DNA of 64,000 nucleotides. It comes from CAWDZK01 sp963726615. Its GTDB lineage: Bacteria > Actinomycetota > Actinomycetes > JACCUZ01. The notes beneath the pieces are model-generated. The model did not search any database, had not been told where the DNA came from, and saw nothing but the letters and a program-made list of their open reading frames with translations. The translations under genes and the position numbers were made by a program. The DNA lies in assembly GCA_963726615.1 (NCBI GenBank), contig CAVSCX010000003.1:1-64000 (forward strand), read 5' to 3'. Below, one piece after another: positions 1 to 7,829 of this stretch (position 1 is its first letter; every line of letters starts with the position of its first letter).

Positions 1-371
1 ATGGAGGCGTGTGTCTGAACGAACCGCCACGTGTCGTCTTCGCGGTGGAAGACCGAGCTCCAACGCGGCGAGACGTGGCGACCGTCGGACAGGGTGATCG
101 TGAGCCTGGTGGTCGCCCACCCCACGGTGCCCTCCTCGAACGCCTGGGTTCCTTCGGGGGAGAACCGCGCTGCCCCGCCGGCGCTGACCACCTCGCCACG
201 CAGGAACTGCGCCACCGCCTCGCCGCCGCGGAACCACTCGCCGGGGTCGCTCCCGATCAGGCAGGTCTCTGGATGCGCGGAGACATAGAGGTCCACCACC
301 GACGCGTCGCCTCGCGTGGCCGCGGCGAACCATCGCGACACCAGGTCTTCCAGTTCCGGTGAGCGCTGCAT
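1..371 (-). CDS. SnoaL-like (NTF2-fold) protein, 3' end cut by window edge
   Basis: Translating the minus strand from the ATG at 369-371 gives an open frame that runs off the window at base 1 after about 123 residues. It begins MQRSPELEDLVSRWFAAA, then a GSDPGEWFRGG stretch and a C-terminal beta-rich part (WSSVFHREDDTWRFVQTHAS). This is typical of SnoaL-like/NTF2-fold proteins, which often end in a 'W+F.H.h' strand. In-frame ATGs at 398 and 413 are alternative starts; a GGAGAG sequence lies about 8 bases before the 371 ATG. It lies about 200 bases downstream of, and co-directional with, a sigma factor that itself carries a SnoaL-like domain. No catalytic role can be assigned. Confidence 0.6.
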   Translation of the reverse strand, partial: MQRSPELEDLVSRWFAAATRGDASVVDLYVSAHPETCLIGSDPGEWFRGGEAVAQFLRGEVVSAGGAARFSPEGTQAFEEGTVGWATTRLTITLSDGRHVSPRWSSVFHREDDTWRFVQTHAS

Positions 372-573
372 GACCGACCCACTCTCCACCGCCACCATGG
401 CTGCGCCGATCATCGCGCAGTCAACGAACGAGTAGTGGGCATCCGGCCTACGGAGTTCGGGCCTGGCCGCTGGACGAGACACACATCTCCGACATCCATC
501 ACACCCCGACGCTGAAGCTGCCCCGAGTGGAATAGGTCGCATCGAGCCGCCCGGGCGGTCGGTCGGGACCCGA

Positions 574-1446
574 TCAGGCCAGCGTCGGATGCCGGAGCTT
601 GTCCGGGTTGTACACGGCGTCGACCTCGACGATGCGGCCGGCAGCCACGGTGAACCCGATCACCGCCACGAGCCGTTGGTCCCGCACGACTGCCAGACCG
701 GGGGCGCCGTTGACCGCCACGACGCGGGCGTACTGCGCATAGGTGGGGGCTTGGCGCGCCACCATCCGGGCGACCCGGTCCGCTCCTCGCACGGGGCGCA
801 GCGGTGCGGGAAGACGGCCGCCGCCGTCGCTGTGCCACACCACGTCCGGATCGAGCACCCGGACCAGGCCCGCCAGGTCCCCTTCGCGGGCAGCGGTCAG
901 GAACGCCTCGATCGCGGCCCGCTGCGCCGCGGTGTCGGTGTCGAAGCGGGGACGGCGCTCGGCGATCAGCCGCCGGGCCCGGCTGGCGAGCTGCCGCGCG
1001 GCACCCGGCGACCGACCGACAACCTCGGCGACCTCGTCGAAGGACAGCCCGAACACGTCGTGCAGCACGAAGGCGGTCCGCTGGGCGGGCGACAGCGTCT
1101 CGAGAACGACGAGCATGGCCAGCCCCACCGACTCGTCCAGGGTGACGTGATCGGCCGGATCGTCGTCGTTCGACGCCGCGATCAGCGGCTCGGGCAGCCA
1201 TTCACCGACGTAGTCCTGCCGCCGGGCGCTGGCCGACCGCAGCAGATCGAGGCAGATGCGGCCGGTGACTCGCGTCAACCAGGCCCGCAACGAGTCGATC
1301 CGCCCAGCGTCGACCCGCTGGAGCCGCAGCCACGCCTCCTGCACCACGTCATCCGCGTCGGACCGGCTGCCCATCAGTCGGTAGGCCACCGACAGAAGGT
1401 GCGGGCGGTGGCGGTCGAACTCCTGGGCGAGCTCCAGGTCAGTCAT
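574..1446 (-). CDS. ECF41-type RNA polymerase sigma factor (SigJ-like)
   Basis: The product has 290 residues. Sigma region 2 (about residues 10-75, with DVVQEAWLRLQ) is followed by the ECF41 linker motif WLPEP (residues 83-87) and by region 4 (about 115-175, EVAEVVGRSPGAARQLASRA). A C-terminal SnoaL-like domain (about 190-285) contains DGGGR and the signature NPDKL near residue 280. In ECF41 factors the fused domain replaces a separate anti-sigma factor and controls activity. The divergent intergenic region to the right holds TGTCACA-N16-CGTC reading toward this gene, so autoregulation is likely. It resembles the sigma factor at 17866-18744 closely (same DDP...VTLD spacer), so the two look like paralogues. 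Confidence 0.93.
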   Translation of the reverse strand: MTDLELAQEFDRHRPHLLSVAYRLMGSRSDADDVVQEAWLRLQRVDAGRIDSLRAWLTRVTGRICLDLLRSASARRQDYVGEWLPEPLIAASNDDDPADHVTLDESVGLAMLVVLETLSPAQRTAFVLHDVFGLSFDEVAEVVGRSPGAARQLASRARRLIAERRPRFDTDTAAQRAAIEAFLTAAREGDLAGLVRVLDPDVVWHSDGGGRLPAPLRPVRGADRVARMVARQAPTYAQYARVVAVNGAPGLAVVRDQRLVAVIGFTVAAGRIVEVDAVYNPDKLRHPTLA

Positions 1447-1482
1447 CGGTCACATCCTCCGGCTCGTCGTCGTCCTTCTGCT

Positions 1483-1529
1483 GACGACGCAGGCCACGTG
1501 CGTGTGACACACCTCGTGCGGCCGGCGTC
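1483..1529. promoter_or_regulatory. Divergent ECF41-type promoters sharing one -35 element
   Basis: Bases 1503-1509 read TGTGACA rightward and TGTCACA leftward. Leftward, 16 bases then CGTC (1486-1483) follow; rightward, 16 bases then CGTC (1526-1529) follow. TGTCACA/CGTC is the described ECF41 promoter signature. The left promoter would drive the sigma factor (start 1446), the right one the hydrolase gene at 1561. Promoter function is inferred from motif and spacing. Confidence 0.6.
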
Positions 1530-1560
1530 ACCACCCCCATCCACGACGGAGGTAGTGACC

Positions 1561-2169
1561 ATGGACGTTCATGATCGTCAGGCGAGGCTGCCGCGGCCAG
1601 CATGGCTGCCGGACGGGCAGTGGCCGTTCCCGCTACGGCAGCGGTCGATCCTCGGCAACCGCGTCCACTACGTCGATGTCGGCGAAGGACCGGCGTTGCT
1701 GTTCGTGCATGCCGGCATGTGGAGCTTCGTGTGGCGTGACGTCATCGCCGCGCTGTCACCGGAGTACCGCTGCGTGGCGCTGGACTTCCCGGGATCGGGG
1801 CTGTCTGAAGCGAGGCCGGGGTACCGGATCGGGCTCGTCACGCACGCCGAGGTGCTGGCGGACCTCGTGCGCCAGCTGGACCTCACGGACATCACGCTGG
1901 TGCTGCACGACCTCGGTGGGCCGATCGGCCTGGAGCTCGCCCGAGCGCGACCGGACCTCGTCCGCGCCCTGGTGATCACGCAGTCGTTCGGCTGGTGGCC
2001 ACGGCAGCGGCTGCTGCGCAGGATGATCGCGATGATGGGCGGGCCGACGGTGCGCGCGCTCAACGTGAGCACCAACCTTGTTTCGCGGCTGACTGCCACA
2101 CGGCGGCGATTCGCCGGCGCGTCGGCGAACGGCGCCCGGTGGCCGCTGGATCGTGAGAAGAAGGCCTGA
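1561..2169 (+). pseudogene. Truncated alpha/beta hydrolase (haloalkane dehalogenase-like)
   Basis: The ATG at 1561 follows GGAGG at good spacing. The 202-residue product has the N-terminal half of an alpha/beta hydrolase: oxyanion-hole region FVHAGMWSFVW, DFPGSG.S, and the nucleophile elbow VLHDLGGPIGLEL, where the nucleophile is Asp as in haloalkane dehalogenase-type enzymes. Family members have about 290-310 residues. Similarity stops near base 2098, after SRLTA, and the frame ends in an Arg-rich tail, so the cap remainder, the acid and the catalytic His are missing. A psuG remnant on the other strand abuts the break, which suggests a deletion or rearrangement rather than a simple stop. The promoter is shared divergently with the sigma factor. 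Confidence 0.6.
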
Positions 2170-2385
2170 TCCCGGCGAGTGCGGCCGGCCGCATGGTGGC
2201 TGGCGCCCCGGGCGATGACGTACGCGAGGTCTCGGACGCTGACCCGTGGCGACGTCTGGTCTGGTGGCGAGCAGTCCGAGGGATCGGAGTCCAGACCGAT
2301 GCGGGGACGGCCGTCGAGCACGGCGATGGTGGCCGGCACCTCGCCGCCCTCGCGGATGATCCGCTCGACTCGGTGGCCATCGACC
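2165..2385 (-). pseudogene. Remnant of pseudouridine-5'-phosphate glycosidase (psuG-like)
   Basis: The minus strand encodes, in shifting frames, pieces that match the N-terminal third of PsuG: VERIIREGGEVPATIAVLDG, then RIGLDSD, then (other frame) LGLLATRPDV, then (original frame) SVRDLAYVIARGAS, then ATMRPAALAGI. PsuG splits pseudouridine 5'-phosphate to ribose 5-phosphate and uracil. Only about 70 codons are recognisable, with at least two frame changes and no start or 3' part. It adjoins the truncated hydrolase gene. Assignment rests on the VPATIAVLDG motif and its context. Confidence 0.55.
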
Positions 2386-2478
2386 GGCTCGCGCTCGTCA
2401 CCGACCACGACGAAAACCCCGCCGGACCGCCGCCAGATGTCAGCGGACCCACGTTCGTTGGCGGGCCCGCGGGAGAAG

Positions 2479-2880
2479 CTACGTGGACGGCGCGATGATG
2501 TGACAGATGGCGTTGTCGGTGCAGTCGGCTGGATCGAGTCGATGGCTGCGATTGATGAGGCCTTCCAGCTCGGCTTCGAGGTCCGCGAGCTCGCGCTGCC
2601 GCGCCTGGACATCGAGCAGCTTCGTCCGGAGCAGGGCTTGGACGTGGGCGCACGGGACGGCGCCGTCCCGGCGCAGATCGAGGATGCTGGCGATCTCGAC
2701 GAGGGTGAGCCCTGCTGCTTGTCCGCGGCGGATGAACCGGAGTCCGGTGATGGTCGAGGGGTCGTAGACGCGATAGCCGTTAGGGCCCCGCTGAGGCTGG
2801 GAAAGCAGCCCCTTGCGCTCGTAGAACCGGATGGTCTGAGTCGGCAGGCCCGCGGCGTCAGCAACTTCTCCGATGCGCAT
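2479..2880 (-). CDS. MerR-family metal-responsive transcriptional regulator
   Basis: The product has 133 residues. It has an N-terminal MerR winged helix-turn-helix (1-70, MRIGEVADAAGL...TIRFYERKGLL), a long dimerisation helix (about 75-115) and cysteines at 77, 120 and 126 in the positions where heavy-metal MerR proteins bind ions (PCAHV and DCTDNAICH). The exact metal cannot be read from sequence; the 5-residue C-terminal Cys spacing differs from mercury-type MerR. It is divergent from the flavin reductase gene at 3065 and a MerR-type operator lies between them, so it most likely controls that gene and itself. Confidence 0.9.
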   Translation of the reverse strand: MRIGEVADAAGLPTQTIRFYERKGLLSQPQRGPNGYRVYDPSTITGLRFIRRGQAAGLTLVEIASILDLRRDGAVPCAHVQALLRTKLLDVQARQRELADLEAELEGLINRSHRLDPADCTDNAICHIIAPST

Positions 2881-2896
2881 GACCTCAACCTACGCC

Positions 2897-2928
2897 TTGA
2901 CCTTGTACCGCGGATGAAGGTTTACGGT
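2897..2928 (+). promoter_or_regulatory. MerR-type promoter/operator
   Basis: A -35-like TTGACC (2897-2902) is followed by the dyad ACCTT...AAGGT (2900-2904 and 2917-2921, 12 bases apart). A TTACGG/TACGGT -10-like element starts at 2922 or 2923, giving the overlong 19-20 bp spacer that MerR proteins untwist. It points rightward to the reductase at 3065. A frame starting with GTG at 2935, close to the predicted start of transcription, encodes one hydrophobic segment (SLWSWALIGLGLVLAVVGWA) but runs on out of frame into the reductase, so it is not annotated as a gene. Confidence 0.55.
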
Positions 2929-3064
2929 CGCAAAGTGCTGGGTGCGTTCGCCGGCTTGTCCCTGTGGAGCTGGGCACTGATCGGACTCGGGCTCGTGCTC
3001 GCCGTCGTCGGGTGGGCACGGCGCACCAAGACACGCCCAACATCACCGCGAAGGGGAACCACCC

Positions 3065-4422
3065 ATGAACCGGACGCACGACCTGATCGTCATCGGCGCC
3101 GGCATGGCCGGCGTCGCCGCCGCGAACAAGTGCGCAGCGCAGGGATGGCAGGTTGCCATCGTCGACGCGCTCCCCTACGGGGGCACGTGTGCGTTGCGGG
3201 GGTGCGACCCGAAGAAGATCCTGCGCCGCGGTGCCGAGATCATCGACAGCGCCCGCCTGATGCGCGGCAAGGGCATCGACGACGCGGGTCTGTCGATCAA
3301 CTGGCCGGACCTGATGAAGCACAAGCACGGCTTCACCGACCCGGTCCCCCAGAACATGGAGGACGGCCTGACCGGCAACGGCGTCACCACCCTGCACGGC
3401 CACGCGAGGTTCACCGGTCCTCGCCAGCTCGAGATCGACGGCGACCGCCTACGACGCCGACCGCTTCCTGGTCGCCACCGGCGCCCGACCCCGCCCCCTG
3501 GAGTTCCCGGGCCACGAGCACCTGATCGACAGCACCGACTTCCTGGACCTCGAGGCCCTCCCGTCGCGGATCCTGTTCGTCGGAGGCGGGTTCATCTCCT
3601 TCGAGTTCGCCCACATCGCCGCCCGGGCCGGCAGCTCGCCGGTCATCGTCGACCGCGGCGAGCGTCCGCTGAAGAGCTTCGACCCCGATCTCGTCGAGCT
3701 CCTGGTCGACCGCGGCCGAGAGGTCGGCGTCGACCTGCGCCGCACCACCACCATCGTGGCCGTGCAGCCGTCCGATCGGCGGCTACCAGGTCACCCTCGA
3801 CCACGCCGGCACCCAGGAGACGATCGAGACCGACCTCGTCGTCCACGGCGCCGGACGCGTCGCGGACCTCGCCGACCTGGGTCTCGACGCCGCCGGCGTC
3901 GCAGTGGGGCGAGCGCGGCGTGCAGCGTCGCCGGCCACCTGCAGAGCACCACGAACCCGGCCGTCTGGGCCGCCGGGGACTCGGCCGACACCGCAGGCAT
4001 GCCGCTCACCCCGGTCGCGGTCTCCGAAGCCAAGGTCGCCGCCTCGAACATGATCAAGGGCACCACCACCGCCCCGGACTACGCGGGCATCCCCACCGCG
4101 GTCTTCACCATCCCCGAGCTCGCCCGCGTCGGCATGCTCGAGGCCGAGGCCGCGCGAGCACGGAATCGACCTGGCCGTCCGCTACTCCGACACCAGCGGC
4201 TGGTACTCCAACTACCGGATCGGGGAGACGACCGCAGCCGTGAAGATCCTCATCGACCGGTCAAACGACCAGATCGTCGGCGCCCACCTGCTGGGCCCCG
4301 AGTACGGCGAGCTGGTCAACACCCTCGGCCTGGCCATCAAGCTCGGCCTCACCACCCGCCAGCTCAAGTCCGCGACGGCCGCCTACCCCACCGTCGGGTC
4401 CGACCTCGGCTCCATGCTCTGA
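3065..4422 (+). pseudogene. FAD/NAD(P)-dependent disulfide oxidoreductase, frameshifted
   Basis: This is a glutathione reductase/dihydrolipoyl dehydrogenase-type flavoprotein of about 450 residues: GAGMAG FAD motif, redox disulfide GGTCALRGCDPKK, second dinucleotide motif VGGGFISFEFAHIA, FAD motif NPAVWAAGDSADT, and a C-terminal dimerisation domain ending LKSATAAYPTVGSDLGSML. Five frame changes break it near 3445, 3776, 3907, 3925 and 4154. Each is explained by one extra base, and residues either side stay family-like. It has neither the N-terminal HMA domain nor the C-terminal Cys pair of mercuric reductase, so mercury detoxification is not supported. It sits behind a MerR-type promoter. Confidence 0.8.
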
Positions 4423-4457
4423 GGCGCCCGGTCCTGCTGTAGTGCTTCCGGGCAGAG

Positions 4458-5159
4458 TCAGCCCATCTGTGCGAGGCGGTCGCGGTCGATCACTCGGATG
4501 TTGCGGTAGGACACCTCGATCATGCCCGCGGCGGCGAGCTCGCGCAGCACCTTGTTCACGCTGGGACGTTGGGCGCCGAGCATGGCAGCGAGGGTTGCCT
4601 GCGAGAGGGTGATGCGCCCCGTTGCGTCTGCCTCGTCCACCAGCAACCGTGCGGTTTGCGCCGTCAGTGACCCGCCGAGGAGTCCGACCAGCCTGTTCTG
4701 ACTGTTCGCGAGCCGGCTGGCCACGCTGGTCAACCAGCGTCGAGGCAGCTGCCCCCGGCTTGCCAGCAGCTGCTCGAAGGCCTCGGGCGACAGATACAGG
4801 CATCGGACCGGGTCCAGGGCTCTCGCGGTGTATGGCGGTGGCATCTTCAGCAGTATCGGGATGTCGCCGTCCACGTCGCCTCCACGAAGCACAGCCAACA
4901 CCGCGCGCTTCCGCCCCGATCCCAGCGACAGCTCAACGTGCCCGGCCTGGATCAACCACACCCCAGCCGGCCCGATCCCCGCGCCGAAGAGGACCGCTCC
5001 GGGAGCGATCGCGCGCGATTGCAGCGTGGTGGCCAGCGCTTGCAGATCCTCCGGCCCCAAAGGCACGGTCTCGCCGCGGCCGACGCAGCGGGCGACCCAG
5101 GCGGCGCTCCGCACGGCGGCCGGGTCGGGCCCGCGTCCGCGGATCAGCCCTGTCATCAC
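4458..5159 (-). CDS. Crp/Fnr-family transcriptional regulator
   Basis: The intact product has 233 residues. A cyclic-nucleotide-binding-like beta barrel (about 40-135, with VWLIQAGHVELSLGSG and GGDVDGDIPILL) precedes a dimer helix and a C-terminal winged HTH (about 175-225, LSQATLAAMLGAQRPSVNKV). No Fe-S cysteine cluster of the FNR type is seen, and the effector is unknown. It is convergent with the reductase and divergent from the operon starting at 5519, which makes that operon a plausible target. The 360 bases between it and 5519 contain no other gene. Confidence 0.88.
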   Translation of the reverse strand: MMTGLIRGRGPDPAAVRSAAWVARCVGRGETVPLGPEDLQALATTLQSRAIAPGAVLFGAGIGPAGVWLIQAGHVELSLGSGRKRAVLAVLRGGDVDGDIPILLKMPPPYTARALDPVRCLYLSPEAFEQLLASRGQLPRRWLTSVASRLANSQNRLVGLLGGSLTAQTARLLVDEADATGRITLSQATLAAMLGAQRPSVNKVLRELAAAGMIEVSYRNIRVIDRDRLAQMG

Positions 5160-5518
5160 GATGACACTCTATGGATCTCCCTTCCCGTCGGCCGCGGTTG
5201 CCGGCGGGAGGCACGACCCGAGTCGTCCCGCGCGGGCACGGGCGCTGAGAAGACCGCCGCGTTCGGTTGTCCGGAGTCGGCAACATGGTGTTCGCGTAGC
5301 GGGCCGGGCTCGGGTTCTGAGCTTCGGCCGGCCCGCGGTCGGGCCTATTGGCCACGCACGCGCGCCGTCCCAAGTCGTTCTGACCAACTGTGTCAGCAGT
5401 CAGACAGTCCCCGCAGATGGGCTGGTGGCGACGTGTTCCCCCTACAGACCCCCAACTGGGGCCGGAACCGGGGCCGCCACCGGCGGCTGTGGACCACACG
5501 GCTTCAAAGGAGCACACC

Positions 5519-6067
5519 ATGTCTACTCTGCACTCGACCGCGACCCATCAGGGTTCGCTCGACCTTCGGCGCACGATCATCGTCGGCGCCGTCGGCGGCG
5601 CCATCGCCGGGATGATGCTGGCGCTGATCGAGATGGCGTACGGCGCCTTCGCGGACGGCCACACGTTATGGGATCCGCCGATGGCGATCTGGGCCTTCGT
5701 GGCCGGCCGCGGCCAGTTCGGCGCACCGTCCGACCACGTCGGTGCCATCGTCCTGGGCATGGGCGGCCACCTGGCCAACTCGATGATGCTCGGCGTTTCC
5801 TTCACCGTCCTGATGGCGGTCCTGGTCAAGAGGCCGGGCGTGATGGCTTCGCTGACGCTGGGCGCCATGTTCGGCGTGGCGGTGTGGGTCGTCATGCGCT
5901 ACCTCGTGCTCCCGCTGAACGACGGCACCGCGAACCTGTTCACCGGCACAGCAGTCTCGCCGCAGTGGCTGTGGTACCTGGCTCACGCCGCCTTCGGCAT
6001 GACCCTCGGCCTGGTCTACGCCCGGCACCACGCAGCGACGCACGACCCGGCGCGCTCGGCCGTCTGA
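5519..6067 (+). CDS. Multi-pass membrane protein of unknown function
   Basis: The ATG at 5519 follows AAAGGAG by six bases. The 182-residue product has about four hydrophobic segments (roughly 18-43, 73-103, 110-133, 145-165) and short soluble ends; no enzymatic motif is recognised. It is the first gene of a rightward run with DUF427, hydrolase-OsmC, GH15 and TauE/SafE genes, and is intact although its downstream partners are frameshifted. An upstream in-frame ATG at 5390 lacks a ribosome site and is not preferred. Confidence 0.75.
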   Translation: MSTLHSTATHQGSLDLRRTIIVGAVGGAIAGMMLALIEMAYGAFADGHTLWDPPMAIWAFVAGRGQFGAPSDHVGAIVLGMGGHLANSMMLGVSFTVLMAVLVKRPGVMASLTLGAMFGVAVWVVMRYLVLPLNDGTANLFTGTAVSPQWLWYLAHAAFGMTLGLVYARHHAATHDPARSAV

Positions 6068-6125
6068 GCCCCCTTCGTCACGATCCCGATCGGCTCGGCA
6101 TCGTCGGGCCACGAGAGGAAACGCC

Positions 6126-6488
6126 ATGACCCAGGCCATCTGGAACGGCACCGTGATCGCCGACAGCGAGGCCACCTCGGTCGTCGAGGGTAACCACTAC
6201 TTCCCCGCTGACTCGGTCCACTGGCACCTGCTCCAAGAGAACGACCGGCAGACGACCTGCCACTGGAAGGGCACCGCCAGCTACTACGACATCGTGGTGG
6301 CCGGGAAGACCAACCGCGGCGCAGTCTGGCAGTACCGGAACCCGAGCCCGGCGGCCAACAACATCAAGGGCTACGTCGCTTTCGGAGGCGGTGTCCGCGT
6401 CGACCGCGGGCCGGCGGAAGGCGACGACGCGGCGACCAGCACGTCGGGTCTGCTCCGCCGTCTGCTCTCCGAGCGACTGTCGCGATGA
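6126..6488 (+). CDS. DUF427 domain-containing protein
   Basis: The product has 120 residues and the start is preceded by GAGAGGAAACGCC. It carries the DUF427 signature: WNGTVIADSEAT, VEGNHYFP, then CHWKGTASYYDIVV and NPSPAANNIKGYVAF. The domain is a small beta fold of unknown biochemical role, common in actinomycetes and cyanobacteria. Its stop overlaps the next start (ATGA at 6485), indicating translational coupling with the hydrolase-OsmC gene. Confidence 0.9.
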   Translation: MTQAIWNGTVIADSEATSVVEGNHYFPADSVHWHLLQENDRQTTCHWKGTASYYDIVVAGKTNRGAVWQYRNPSPAANNIKGYVAFGGGVRVDRGPAEGDDAATSTSGLLRRLLSERLSR

Positions 6489-7829
6489 GCGTGACCGCCT
6501 CGACGACGCCCCCGGAGGTCCCCGTCATGTCGACGGGCGGAGGGCGTCGGATCGAGTTCCCTGGGTCCAGCGGTGCCCAGCTGGCGCGCCGCCTGGACAC
6601 TCCCCGACGGGCAGCCCCGAGCGTACGCACTGTTCGCACACTGCTTCACCTGCACCAAGGACGTGTTGGCCGCGTCGAGGATCGCGCAGGCGCTGACTGG
6701 TTTCGGCATCGCGGTCCTGCGCTTTGACTTCACCGGTCTCGGCGGGTCCGGGGGGGATTTCGCCAACACCGAACTTCACCTCCAACGTCGGTGACGTGAT
6801 CAGCGCCGCCGACTACCTGCGCCAGCACCACCAGGCGCCCACGATCCTCGTCGGCCACTCACTTGGTGGCGCTGCCGTCCTCGCCGCCGCCGAGCAGGTT
6901 CCGGAGACCCGGGCTGTCGCCACCATCGGAGCCCCTGCGGACACCGAGCACCTGCTGCACCTGCTCGGCGAGAGCCGGGGGGAGATCGAGGAGAGAGGCG
7001 AGGCCGAGGTATGCCTGGCCTCGCGCCCCTTCCGGATCCGCAGGCAGTTCCTCGATGACGTGACAAGTCAGCCCCAGGCCGAGCGAATCCAGCGGCTCGG
7101 AGTCCCGTTGCTGGTGATGCACTCGCCGATCGACGACACGGTCGGGGTCGAGAACGCGCGCGAGATCTTCGACGCGGCCCGCCACCCGAAGTCCTTCGTC
7201 TCCCTCGACGGCGCCGACCACCTGCTGACCAGACCCGCCGATGCCCGCTTCGCCGCCTCCGTGCTGGCGGCCTGGGCGAGCAGGTACCTCGACGACGCCG
7301 ACACCGTCCTCCCAGTCCACGAGTGCGGCCGCAGTGGAGGCAGAGGAGGGCGTGGTCCTGGTGTCCGAGAACGGCCGCGGCCCGTACGGCCAGCGCATCA
7401 CCGCCGGGCGGCACGTACTTGGCGCCGACGAGCCGGCGCCGGTTGGGCACGACACCGGCCCTTCACCGTACGACCTGCTGCTCGCCGGTCTCGGCGCCTG
7501 TACCTCGATGACGCTCCGCATGTACGCAGCGCGTAAGGGGTGGCCACTGGAGCACGTGGACGTCTCGTTGCGACACTCCCGGATCCACGCCGAGGACTGC
7601 GCGGACTGCGCGACCCGGTCTGGCCAGCTCGACCGCATCGAGCGGGTGATCCGGCTGACGGGTCACCTCGACGCCGACAGCGCCGGCGGCTGCTCGAGAT
7701 CGCGACCGATGCCCCGAGCACCGGACCTTGCACTCCGAGGTCGAGGTGCGCACGACCATGACGCCGGACGACCCGCTCCCCGCGGTGGTCGACGACCTGA
7801 CTGCCACGACAGCCGGCGCGCAGGCATGA
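6485..7829 (+). pseudogene. Alpha/beta hydrolase-OsmC fusion protein, frameshifted
   Basis: Pieced together from three frames, the product is a bifunctional protein of about 410-440 residues. Its N-terminal serine hydrolase has YALFAHCFTCTKDV, FDFTGLGGSGGDFANT, nucleophile GHSLGG and the late DGADHLL His. The C-terminal OsmC domain has TAGRHVLGADEP, GPSPYDLLLAGLGACTSMTL, and an RTLHSEVEVRTT end. Frame changes lie near 6603, 6766 and 7315 (one extra base each) and near 7680 and 7712 (one base missing each). OsmC domains are thiol-dependent peroxidases for organic hydroperoxides; the catalytic Cys of GACTSM is present. The stop overlaps the next gene (ATGA at 7826). Confidence 0.8.

Noticed and set aside
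2914..3525. Start of a membrane protein gene at the ATG 2914
   Set aside because: The ATG lies within the MerR operator upstream of the likely transcript start, and the frame overlaps the reductase for over 450 bases.
3065..4422. Mercuric reductase MerA
   Set aside because: No HMA domain and no C-terminal vicinal Cys pair; the CALRGC motif fits a different subgroup.
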